From positions 26,064,758-26,128,757 of the forward strand of contig NC_016135.3 in assembly GCF_000005505.3 (NCBI RefSeq): a DNA stretch of 64,000 bases, in the 5' to 3' direction. A program made the translations under genes and the position numbers. This DNA comes from Brachypodium distachyon (taxonomy: Eukaryota > Streptophyta > Magnoliopsida > Poales > Poaceae). Positions 48,660-60,164 of this stretch are shown one piece after another. Below the pieces are notes generated by a model. That model saw only the letters and a list, made by a program, of their open reading frames with translations, did not search any database and was not told where the DNA came from. Each line of letters starts with the position of its first letter. Within the stretch, counting starts at the first letter, position 1.

Positions 48660-49915
48660 ACTCCTCGTCCTCGTGACGCGGACAGAGATCAGAGAGTGGG
48701 GAATTTATGAATTGGTGTGTAGCTTTCCTACGAAAACCTACCTACCAACCCTGACGAGGCCGATTTGGTCACTCGATCCGCCAGTAGTTGTATAGTCCAG
48801 TTTCCAGTAGGCAAAACGAATCCAGAATACTGAATCTATATGTCAGGCTCCGGGGTCGACCCGCAGTTGCCAATACTACTAGAGTTGTTTCCATTTTGGA
48901 AAGGAAAAACACATGCAGTATTGCTCGATTTCAAAGGCGTTTGATCCGTGCAACTTCCCCATACGAGCACAAGTTGCGCTCCTGCAGGCTTATACGGGTT
49001 GCCATCAAAGCATGCATGTCCCGTAACGTCCAAAGTGGTTCCTTCCTCATCAGGTTTGAACCGCAATGGACTCGCGAAAAGTCCATGATCGACTGACGAG
49101 GTAGCGTAGGAAAGCAAACGATGAAAAGACCGGCGTAGAGCCGCCTGGTTTGCTGCCGAGGTGTTTAGCTTAGAAAAAGGCATTTTCCTTTCTTTATTAC
49201 GGCAAGGTAATGGCTGGCAGGTGGTCCATCTGTGGAAGGCCGTCAGTGTGGTCCTTGAGTGTCAGCGACTCAGCGTGATGGATCCCAATCTGAGTTGCGT
49301 GACAGATTTATTTTCAAGTGTGGTTGGTGGATCAGACGGATGGACCGACGGCAGCGATGGCGCCCTATGATGAGCCGATGCGGGGCTACCGGAACAAGCT
49401 AGTTGCCGATCGAGGTGCGTCGATGGCCAATTCAAGCGCAATTGTATACTTGCACTGCACGCTGCAAAGGTTTGATTTTAACGGAATCAGCCGATCGGCA
49501 AGGCCAGTTTTACAAGTGGCATTAGAGTAAAGAAGAATACTGTCGGGATCTTCGCTTCGGGACGGTTTTGGACCTTTTGGTGGGCTCTGGCGAGGAGGAA
49601 GCTTCAATCGCATTGTTAGTTGTACTTCAGGTTTCGTAAAACGAATTGCGTTTGTATCCGGCTTGGCCGCTGCTGATGAAAATGAGGGCGGCTCATTTTG
49701 AATACGAATGGGCGACATGTCTCGCCGACCAAGTCACGAAGGAAATGCTCATTTTTCGTCGCAAAAAGAGAGAGAGAGATGTGCTCATTTTGCTCCAAGC
49801 TTTGGATGGTGGTACAACCATGGCACGGATTAATCTTATTTTTCTTCTCCGATATAGAGGTCAGACGTGTCCAGCCAAACCAACGTGACTTTGAATAAGA
49901 GTTTAAAGAAAAAAC
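48660..49915. other. Intergenic upstream of PGDH
   Basis: No supported gene. Short frames on both strands overlap and lack motifs. The right end borders a LINE fragment. Confidence 0.5.
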
Positions 49916-50886
49916 GTGACTTCGATATTCTGGAAGGATGCTTGGATGGAGGGCTCTCGCCCCATGGATCTTGCTCCTGATCTCTTCGCCTGCTCGATCA
50001 GAAAGAATCGATCTCTCTTTCAACCGCTCTCCAATGATAATTGGATTCATGATTTGAAAGGAGATCTCAATGCGATAGCTTTACATCAGTTTGTTGGTAT
50101 CTTTCAATTCGTCTCCTTCACCAGACTTGATCCAACTACGTCGGACAGTATAAGATGGAAGCTTACAAGTTCAGGTGCTTATTCGGCTAGCTCAGCTTAC
50201 CATGCTCAATTTCATGGCTTAGTCAGGGCTCAACATGTGAAACTTCTTTGGAACTGTCGGGCTCCTGTGAAATGCAAATTCTTTAGCTGGTTGCTAGCGT
50301 ATGAACGGGTCTTGACAGCTGATGTGCTCATGAAGAAAGGAATCGACTGTGATAAATGGTGCTCCCACTGCCCAACTATTGCTGAGAATGGCGTGCACTT
50401 GTTCATCGACTGTTCTTTCGCCCGACAGGTTTGGAACCTCGTTGGCAGCCGTTTCCTCCTTCCCCCCCTCTCCCCTCCCAACTGGAACGACTCCACTTCT
50501 GTCATCTCTTGGTGGACTGACAGGATGGAGGCCATCTCCATCGGCAGAACCAAAGCGGAGATCAAAGGGGCTACCTCCTTTTTCCTTCTTACCTTATGGT
50601 CTGTTTGGAATGAGCGAAATGGAAGGATCTTCAAGCATCGCAAGCGTTTGGCGATGGCGACGATGGAGCTCATTCAGGAGGAAGCTCGTCTATGGAGTCA
50701 TGCCGACTCTTTAGGGATTGGTGCCCTCCTGTCTGGAGATGATGATGTTCCTTGAATTTCTTTTTTCATGTTGCTTTCCATCAACTCATTTGTAAATCCA
50801 TAACTTGTTACTTTTCTTCCGGTTGAGTTTTCTCGACTGCTTGATAATGAAAGGCACGCTGTGCTACTTTCGTCAAAAAAAGATAT
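49916..50886 (+). mobile_element. 5'-truncated LINE (non-LTR retrotransposon) 3' fragment
   Basis: The ORF ending at 50755 is the C-terminal end of a plant L1-type polyprotein. It starts in the FWKDAWMEG region after the reverse transcriptase. It then contains the zinc-binding zf-RVT domain (KLLWNCRAPVKCKFFSWLL, a CSHCP...HLFIDCSFARQVW cysteine/histidine pattern) and LWSVWNERNGRIF. A ~120-bp 3' UTR ends in a short A run (about 50873-50880). The reverse transcriptase and endonuclease are missing, typical of a 5'-truncated insertion. The zf-RVT frame is unbroken, so the insertion is fairly young. The exact 5' boundary and target duplication could not be fixed. Confidence 0.85.
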
Positions 50887-51486
50887 GCGGGCCTTCGCCG
50901 GACAGGCTGGCGATGAGATTTTGTTGTGGGCTGTGTAATATTCTGGCCCATCTCTCAATTGAAAGCAAGTATAACCCCATCCATTCTCAAAAAAAAAAGT
51001 ACCCCATCGAAATATTCCAGCCCATCTCTGAGCTGAATAAAGTTCAACTCTTGTTTACATAGTTCTTCAGCAATCGTCCTCTGAAAAAAAAAAGTTCTTG
51101 AGCAATCCCTCTAAAAAAAGTTCTTCAGCAATCAAAATCAAAGTGACCAGACGATCATTTTAGCTGAGAGGCCCGCTTACTTGCCAATGTTTTAGCTCAA
51201 AAAAACTGAAAAAAAGGGATTCAGGGAGAACAGAACAGAGTTTCGATTTCACAAGCCATAGAACTTTTCACATTATTATTTCCCAGGGCAAATCATCATC
51301 ATCATCATCTAATAAACATATTAATCCAGCCTCCAATCACACACTAGCAACCACTACTGCTAGCACTAAAACCCCAATAATAAACAGACTAGAGCCACCA
51401 CACGGCAATCGCAGGATGGCCACATGCATGCACACTAGCTAACAAGCTCCAATCTCCAAGGATAGACACAACAGAGCTAGCTCGGC
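50887..51486. other. Intergenic and asparaginase 3' UTR
   Basis: Contains A-rich tracts, a small diverged duplication around the phrase AGCCCATCTCT / GGCCCATCTCT (50944 and 51019), and an ATC microsatellite near 51295-51308. The right end is the 3' UTR of the asparaginase gene. Confidence 0.5.
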
Positions 51487-54400
51487 TCACTCCCAGATGC
51501 CGACCTCCATGAACCCATCCTCGGTGGCACAGCCTCTGAACATCCCAGTACAGTTAAACCCATAGGCCACTTCCCCGGTGCCAGAGACAGCGATGAGCCC
51601 GGCAAAGCCTTCGTCGAGCCGCTCGTTGACGCAGTAGTCCACGGCCTCCTGGAGCGGCAGCCCCTTGTACTCCATCACGGCCGCCACGTCACGCGCCAGC
51701 GTGGACCGGATGATCGCCTCGCCTTCCCCCGTGCACGACACGGCGCAGGCCTTGCACGCGTACGTGCCCGACCCGATCAGCGGCGAGTCGCCGATCCGGC
51801 CGTTCATCTTGTTCATCAGCCCGCCCGTCGACGTGGCCGCGGCGCACGCGCCCGTCGAGTCGACGACGGCGCAGCCGACGGTCTCCGGCGCGTAGATGCT
51901 GATGGGCAGGCCGTTCATCACCATGCCGTTGCCGGCGCCGTGGTTCTTCTCCGAGGCAGCAGCCAATGCGCTGCACGTGTCGGCGCCGGTCAAAGGGATA
52001 CGGTAGTCAAACTGCACCACAAGTATTGTACACGATTAGTTCAACGTGTGACAAAATATTGCACAGATGAAACGGGTAAATAAGACGGTGAAATTAGCTG
52101 AATTAATTACCAGGATGCTGTTGGCCTCCTTGGCGAGCTTGAGCATGCCGACGTTCTCCTCGGTGATGAAGTAGCTATTGTCCACAACCTCAAGCCCCTG
52201 CAACCACATCAACATAACAAAAATTATCAGATCAAGACATTCCAAACAAAGGACAATGTTTTAAAATCCCCAAATTAACTCTGGCTGTATATACTGATCG
52301 CATATTTGTTTCAGTGTCCACGAGATCTGCAGCGAAAGCGCGAGATTCTGTAGGAATCAGATCCAGTTGCTGCCTGTCTGCGATCTGGAGTGGGCCATGT
52401 ACGGACGACAGGTTCGTCGGGCCAGGTTCAAGTGGCCCTGGTCCCTCGGCGCGGCCTTTCGCTTGGGCCGGGCACGCGATCCGGCCTGGATCGCTTTTGG
52501 GGCCCATCACACGCAAGACGAGTGGTTCACAGGGAGGGTAGCAATGTGGCGCACATGTTTTCCCGGCAGAAACAGAGGAGCACGGCAAAGGCAAAGCTGT
52601 GCCCTGTGACGATCCTAGGTTCATGAAGCTGGGAAAGGGAGTCATGTTTGCTACAGGCCTCTACTAGTTCCTTTGTTTTATGACAGATTGACAGACTACA
52701 AAGGAAATTGTTTTGTGCACATGCACCAGAGGAATTTTATTATTTTCTTGATGGGACAAGAATCCAAGGGGGGCTGCACGATCTTGACTTGAAAACTGGA
52801 AGGCTTTCGTAGAGTGGAATTTTTATAGGGGAGGAGGAGAAGTTTAAGTTGGAATGGCACGGAAATATTGTAGGGACTTTAAAAATGCTACTAGCTAGCC
52901 CACGAACGGTGGTGGCAAGCTGGCTTGGTAGGTACGAGGCGGCTGTTTGTCACCACACGTGACTCATGTTAATTTCTGGTCTCTTTTCTCCCATTGTCTC
53001 GTCTACTTTTGCCTCCAGCATCTTTCTGCTCTCCAAATGAAAAACAAGGACGCATGGGCATCAACCGTGTATGGTCAGTTGGTCTCGATGACACAATCAT
53101 ACTCCAGTATATTTTTACCGTGCACTTAACGAGGAATTACCTACTAATTGGCGGCTGTGGTGCTTGGTAAAGCGACGACACGCACATGACTTGACAACAG
53201 ACGGAAGACATGTTACGTCGCTGTTGCTTTCAGTGGGATGTGACGAGAAATAACTTGAGCAATTTGGTCCACCTCTTTCTCCAAAGATCAGGGGACGAAA
53301 GAGAGACAGGCACGTGCAGACAGAGCACCGTATTTTCTGGCCGTAAAATTTAAGAAAACAAGTGATTACTACACGCCGCTAATAAAATGGTTAGGAGATG
53401 TGTATCGGGGCCTTCACATGCATGATGCAAGATTGATTGCCTACCTTGTTGTGCTAGCTAGACAAATCTCTGTCTTGTTGTATACATTTTCCCGTGATAC
53501 CACGGAAAGCTAGATAAGCATGCCCCTTAACTAGCGGTACGGCAAGTTTACCAAAATGAAGCATAAAACAAGTTACGTGCATGTAGAGCCTAAAATCCAA
53601 AAAATACCTACAGGACAGCTATATCCCAGTGACACAGCCACCATCTAGATATGGCTACCAGTGAAGAGTTTTTCTCTTCTGGACGTGTTCCAATTCCACC
53701 CCGTGCAAGCATGCAGAGGCTCTCTCTGTCATGTTCTGTTACTTGTAATTTGTTCATTTCATTCCATACGATTTATATCAGCTAAACGTATGGTGTACGT
53801 ACCGCACCGGTCCACCACGTCATCTACACGCGTCGAACACCTCCGGCCGGGACTCCTTCCACGACAAGAGCTGGGCTGCATGCTTACGATGCTCCGCCGT
53901 ACGTTCTGTCACGTGCTCCTCCATGCCAGGTGCACGTGATTTTCAATTCAAAAGCCCACGTACTAGTAATTATTTCGAGAATGATTTATTAATGATTAGT
54001 AAAGCTTTTATTTTGTCATGGTACGACGGACCGGAAGGAAACCCATGCAGGAATTCACGCAGGAAAGAAGAGGGAAATTAGCGTGGTCAGTTACGGGAGC
54101 AAATTAAATTAGGTGACCTGCAGTTAATCAACAGAATTAACGCGAATCAATTTCGTTCCTTAAATGAAATGAAATCCTCACCTGCTCACGGGCGAACTCC
54201 TCGGCGCCGTCGAACGCGAGGTACGAGTGCGGCGACTTCTCCATGACGCGGCGGGCCAGCGACACGGGGTTTTTGACGGTCGACACCCCAGAAACAGCCC
54301 CGCAGCGGCGGCCCCGGCCGTCCATGATGCTGGCCTCCATCTCGACGGACCCGGAGCGGGAGAGCGCGGACCCGCGGCCGGAGTTGAAGCACGGGTCCGA

Positions 54401-54577
54401 CTCGAGTTCCCTCACCACGGCTTCCACGACGTCGAGCGCCGGGGTGCCGGCCCGGAGCAGGTCGACGCCGAGCTGCAGGCACCGGGCCAGGACGCGCTTG
54501 GCTTCCTCCTGACGGTGCTCCGGGAGGTTCGGGTCGACTCCCGCGCCGCCGTGGATCGCGATTGCCCAACGCGCCAT
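51487..54577 (-). CDS. Isoaspartyl peptidase / L-asparaginase (Ntn hydrolase, ASPGB-type), 3 exons
   Basis: This enzyme hydrolyses L-asparagine (and possibly beta-aspartyl dipeptides), releasing ammonium for nitrogen recycling; it matures by self-cleavage into two subunits. Exons on the minus strand: 54577-54182, 52197-52111 and 52011-51487; 1008 nt, 335 aa. I chose the ATG at 54577 because the protein then begins [16 protein letters not shown], the family start; the open frame extends upstream to 54613 only through a [23 protein letters not shown], the nucleophile region [12 protein letters not shown] (Thr205) and [11 protein letters not shown]...[10 protein letters not shown] are all visible. 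The residue before the predicted nucleophile is Glu rather than the Gly of bacterial IaaA. Intron 1 is about 2 kb. Confidence 0.94.
52198..54181 (-). other. Long intron 1 of the asparaginase gene
   Basis: A 1984-bp intron, much longer than others in this gene. A GC-richer block at about 52310-52620 with open frames on the plus strand may be inserted sequence, but I find no domain or terminal repeats in it. Confidence 0.5.
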
Positions 54578-54725
54578 CAGGAGAGAAGATTGGCTTTGTT
54601 GGTTTGGGGGCAAGCTGTGGGTTGAGGAAGGAGATTTGGCTTGGCTACGGCGTGTTTTTACTCTGTTTTTGCTCTGCGTGCTGTGCTGTGGTTGGAGATG
54701 GGAGAATGAGGATGGGAGAGCGGGG

Positions 54726-54734
54726 TTATTTATA
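54726..54734 (-). promoter_or_regulatory. TATA box of the asparaginase gene
   Basis: TATAAATAA on the minus strand, about 150 bp upstream of the ATG at 54577. Confidence 0.72.
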
Positions 54735-57700
54735 GGGGAAGGATGGCAAGGGTGGCAAGGGTGGCGCGGGGGAAGGCCGAAGGCGGCTCTGTTCTCCTTT
54801 TTTCCCGGACGCGAGGGCGAGGGGCGGGTGAGTTTTGGAAAAAATCTCAGGTCCGGGCGCGGATTCTTCTTTTGATACGGAGTGGATTCCCGTGAAACCG
54901 ATTGCGGGATTTGACACGACCCGTACGTGCCGACTGGTTACTAGTAGGTCCGAGGTGTGTGGTGTTACGTGCTAGGCCGGGCTCGGCACGGCAGTGGATA
55001 TATGTTTGCTTGCTTGTTGATTAGTTCCTGTCATCGATCGTATAAGGGCTTATCTTACTTAGCAGCCACATAGAAATGGTATATATGCTAGTGTCGATTT
55101 TAAATAGGAGTATTGACTATGATACAAGATTGTTAAAAAACGTTGACGGCGTAAGGGTCCGATTAATTTTTCATCACGAAATGATAAAGAAAAAAGTATA
55201 TATGCTAACTTACTCCAGGTCAGTGCTCGACTGTTTCGTGCAGGCGTGCGCAAGATTGACCAGTCGGCTGGTTTAGCCGCTCCCGTTGGCTGGCATGGCA
55301 GCCAGCAGCAACGGACCGGAGCACACTACTTACCAACCACCCGCGACTGAGTACCCGCAGAATATCCTGGTGGGCTGATTCTGACTCTGAAGCGACCATG
55401 TGGGAATCCCAGACAGGACAGACCGTGCAAGCTGGAATCAGCACGGGAGATCCACGATTCTTTGCACGGGCACTCTCAAGTCACGCGACGGAATCTCTTT
55501 CCGCCCGGGGCTCTCGTTTATGGAATTAAATTATGGGCTAATCTCCTCGGGCTCCACGAAGATTCCTGCTCACTTCCTTTTTTTAATTAGGATTAACTTC
55601 CCTGTGTCATGCATTTCCAGTTTCAACTAGCTAGGAGGATTCACTTTCCTACTGTGAGCAGCGCTGTGAGCACTACGTGAACCAGACCGGACCGCCGGAG
55701 GTAATAAATTAGTAGGTCGGTCGAAACTTTGATCGCGCGATCGCTTTCCTGGGTGAAAATTGGGCCGGAGATCGCTGTGTCCAAACCCCAATTCGCCCGT
55801 GGAAGGATTTGCTGGATCCTGTTAGTCCGCATGTCATCCCTGCTTAAATTTGCCACCTAAAAATTTCCAAAATAAATGCCATCCTCGAATTACTTGATCC
55901 AAAGCGAATTATCTTGTCTAAGTTCCTATTACGAGCTTTCCAATCTTCATTACTCGACACCTAGGCGTTTGTTTTACTCACATCCCTCATTTTCAGAAGC
56001 CAAGATATTTTGCTTCAGACCAGAAGAATCTGTGACGCACTCGCATCCCTTTCGCCCCAACCAAAGAGGCAAAGACGTGACACGGTGACAAGCACAATAC
56101 CGACCAGCACATTCCCAGGATACTCGGAGCAATCGGATCGATTAGGCGTGCATCATGCATGCATCCATGTCTCGGCCAACCAAAGTTAACCCAACCTGTG
56201 AGCTAAGCTCCGCATCGTCATTCCAAACCTGACGGCCACGATCGAAGCCATGTTGCTAGCTAGTGCTATGTGATACGTATGTTTCTGTATTGTAATGTGT
56301 TGTAGACTTGTAGTCAATGTTAGTCAGCAAAAGGAAGCTGCATGAATGCATGCACATCTCCAAAGAAAACAAAGGTGAAAGGGATCCGGTCGGAGCTGCA
56401 CGATAAATGATGATGCCCGATTCTTTCCGCGGTTGATGTCATGCATGAGCCTTAGCAAGTGAATCTTCGAGAATCAACCGCACTTATGGATAGTTAAGTA
56501 GTATCCCATATAGTACTCCCTAGCTAGTATACTTTGAACATTCCTTGTATTTGCGATCCAGTGGGCGTGTAGTAGCCCAGGATGCGTAATTTCCCTGCAA
56601 GCTCCAAAGAATATCTGGAAGATTAATTAAGTTGAAAAAGTTGTGTTGTGGGCAAGCTAGCCAGTGCATCCTAATTAAAATAGCCAGACATTCACATCAA
56701 TGTTAGGCGCGTGCAAGACTAAGTTAACTTAATTTGCTAACCTCGGCTTTCGGATCGCCTATGAAGAAGCTCCACTAACATGATAGTAGTCGTAGAGTTA
56801 CATTTGAGTTCTTGTTTTCATTTTCCTCGATCATAGATTCATAGAACGCAGATGGGTGTTAATTGTGATGACGAGAGTTGTTCTAGATATCGTCGTGTAC
56901 GTACGCGTGTCCGTGGGATTTACGCTGGCAGCACGATAGCTACTAGTAAAAGCCGGTCTCGACTTGAACATACCCTGCCGGACAGTTGTTTCAGCACTAC
57001 GTGTACTGTGAACATACTCTAGTCTCGAACCATATACAAAACGTAGGCGACATGCAACGATACAGGCATGCTTCAAAAAGTAAGGAGTGAACAGGAGATC
57101 GCTTGATCAGATCACGAATTTCACCAAAGTGCTTTTTATCTCGTAGCCACCTAGCTAGTTGACGAGTCATTCCTACTGGTCTCCTCGTAGCATGCATCTA
57201 CTAGTCTCTTTGTACAAACAAAAGTATATATTCCCCGTGAATGGAAGATTTGCCCTACTAGGATGGCATTCGGAGTGGTAGATTATACCATCGAACAATT
57301 TTATGGTGGATCCAGCATATGTTCTATTCAGTGATTTATTTTTCGTCCGTAACAAGAGGCTGTTCCGGAAACATAAGGGATGACTGGATGAGCAGTGTTT
57401 TAACTCTGTGGCGTCAGGGCATGAACGTGCCAAACATTACGAAATCTTCTAGGCTTGCATCATTTTCAAGTGACAGCGATTCTCTCGTGCAGTGATGCAC
57501 AAGCTTTCGTGCAGCGAGAGCTATCATGCCAGGGGTTATCTGTGGGTTCCCAGAAAAAAAAATCAGGGCCGGTTTCCTAGGCTGCGCACGTGTGCAGTGT
57601 GAGCTATCATGCCAGTACTACTGTGCTCCTCCGTTCATTTTCCATTGGTTTTGTTGTCACACTCGACTCGGGTCGGAGAGATCAACCGTGAACAGTGTCG

Positions 57701-59639
57701 TCAACCTCACCGATCGAGTCAGTGAAAAATCAAAACAAACCCGTCGCTGAAAGATATCAAATCCCCGGGGGCCCGATCAGATCATCAGGGACCATTTACC
57801 CTGCCAAAAATCTCCTGTGTGTGGCATGCGTTGCCCGATCGATCCTCGCACGCCCTTCCCGGCCTAACACGACGACAGGGGAACCTCTCCACGTAAACCG
57901 GGACAGGGTATCCATCCAACGCTGCCGCTGTGCGTCTTTGGAATCTTAACGCCCCGAAACGGAACGCATACAGGCGCAGGGACCCTGTCAAGAAAGGCGT
58001 CGCGTTCGTGGACCCTTGGAGATCCGAATCTGAATCCTTGTCTTTCTTTTCTTTTCTTTATCGGGTTTTTCTTTCTTTTCTTTCTGTGGCTGCCACTGAC
58101 AGAACAGTCGTGTCCGTACGAAGAGTCTAGTGGTGGGCCTGGGGGGACCGGCAGCTGCTGGCTTTGGTTGGTAAACGCACGTGAGGGCAAGCGGGCGGCT
58201 TCCGGCCACAAGCTGGGGTAGTATGTTTGTTGGAGAGACTGACATGTGGGCTGGGACAAGTGGCGCCGCCGGATGGACGGACCGCCACGCGCAGGCACGA
58301 CCCCTAGCGGCTCCCAATAGATCTGTTCTCCCGAGGGGCCAATTGCAGAGGACACAGAGGCGGCTGTTGAGAAACGGCAGGGGCCGAGATTAAAATCAAA
58401 ATTAACGTGGTAAGAGTAGTAGTAGTAGTAACTTCTGGAAACCTCTATTGTGGAGTAGTAGTTCTGGAAAACAGAGCTTGCATGTCAATTGTCGCTAAAT
58501 TAGCCTAGCATATGTAAGAGCTTTCACTCTCTCTGACACCTTTGACAGCTGAAACTCAGGACACAAACTCACTTTGCCTTCATCTCTGAGAATCCAAGAC
58601 ACTCCGAGCACATATTTTGCAGAGTGAATCCGTTCCTAAATAATTATCGTTGTTTTAATACAAACTTACACTAAAACAGTCAAGTATTTAGGATCCGAAG
58701 AAGTTCATCGTGTCTCTGTTTGCACAGGCCTGCATCTACATGCACAACCACTCTCCCAACGTCACATCACTGGTTATATGCCTATGCACGGATTAATTAA
58801 GAGAGATGCCTACAGTTAGCAGGCCTCAAATTAATTAAGCATGCGTATAGGAAAATGGTCTGACCGGATTCCTCGGTGACAAGACCGGAAACTGGTACAT
58901 TTGCCGAGATTTTTTCAAAAGCGATGGATCTTTTCTTTTGTCAAGACGGAGAACCAACTGAGCTCATGCATGCACCAGGTACTCCGAAATATCATCCCAG
59001 ATCCTAAGTCTCCGGAGTTGAATAATTAGTAAGATTAGAGAACGATCGAGACACGACAGACTGCCGGCCGGCTGCCTCGTGCCGAGCACCGGCACAGAGT
59101 ATTTAAACTGATCCCGTGAAAACAAAAATCATGATAAAATGCAATAGGCCGGCTGAGTTGGTTCCACTCGAGCATGACTGCATGTGCATACTCAGTGGAG
59201 ATTTTTTTTTTAAACTGTCACGGAGCGGTACGTACTGTACGTGCATTGAGCACTCACCCTCGTGCAGCAGGGCTCATTCCATGCACGCTTGTTTTTGTCG
59301 GCCGCTGCAGGCAGCTGTATATAAAAATGGAAGACGGCACTACTGATAGCTAGTACGTACAAAACTTTAACTACGAGTTGCGTACTCGTACTACTCCGCG
59401 GAGAAAAAAATAAAGAATGTGGCTCTGATCACCCAAAACTTTGTCGTCACGGCAATTCAACCACTTGGCAGATTTGGTACCATACTCTCTCGGTCTGCAG
59501 GTAGTTTGTCCCTGCATCCTGTGTTGTGTATAAAAAAAGTCTAGCTCCAACACTTGCACAGCCGTGCGCAGAAATATTTTACTAACTCAAGGCCATGATA
59601 AGTTATCACCGTGGCCCTGTGGTATTCCTACTGTGACCT
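54735..59639. other. Gene-poor 4.9-kb stretch
   Basis: No supported gene. It holds scattered short repeats, a pyrimidine tract near 58038-58084 and a short AGT repeat near 58416. A decayed MITE-like inverted pair (CCGTTCCTAAATAATTATC and its rough complement) lies at about 58629-58697. Many RY-type CATGCATG motifs occur. Short open frames on both strands look random. Confidence 0.45.
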
Positions 59640-60164
59640 GCTGCGGCTAGCGCTGAGCGTGATTTACCTAACCCAACCAAACCAAACCAGCCCACGTTAA
59701 TCCATCCAAGTGACACTTAGGACGAATTTGGTTGGGGCACTTTGGGCCCGTATTAGATACCCCGTAACCCGATACGGGTCCGGGTGTTTGGTTGTGACTC
59801 TATGTAACCGCTTTAAACTGTATCGGATACATCTCTTCGCTAGGGGAATAACGCCCGACCTCGAGCAAAATCAGATTCGGGAATCGGCTTCTCTTCCTCT
59901 CTCCGCACGATGGCGACCTAGCCGGCGACCAGTCCTCGTCCTCGTCTCCCCTCCCCTCCCCTCCCCTCCCTCCACTTCGTCCTTCCGGCGGTGTGCGGCT
60001 CAGGCGGCGGCGGCTGCTCTCCCTCTCTGCGACATCGACTCCTCCGCGATCTAGGGTTCACAAGATACACCCCGATTCCGCCATCGCCTCTATTCTTCCC
60101 CTCCCTACACATGATTCCGCCCCTCTCCTCTTTCTTGATCTGCTGCTCTTGATTTGGATTGAAC

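Noticed and set aside
47986..48795. 269-codon open frame on the plus strand opposite PGDH exon 1
   Set aside because: It is the antisense shadow of a GC-rich transit-peptide exon; Gly/Arg-rich low complexity only.
52300..52630. Open frames on the plus strand inside the asparaginase intron
   Set aside because: Several overlapping frames, no motif, no splice context; probably compositional.
54577..54613. Upstream extension of the asparaginase N-terminus
   Set aside because: The upstream start is TTG, and the family protein begins at the ATG at 54577.
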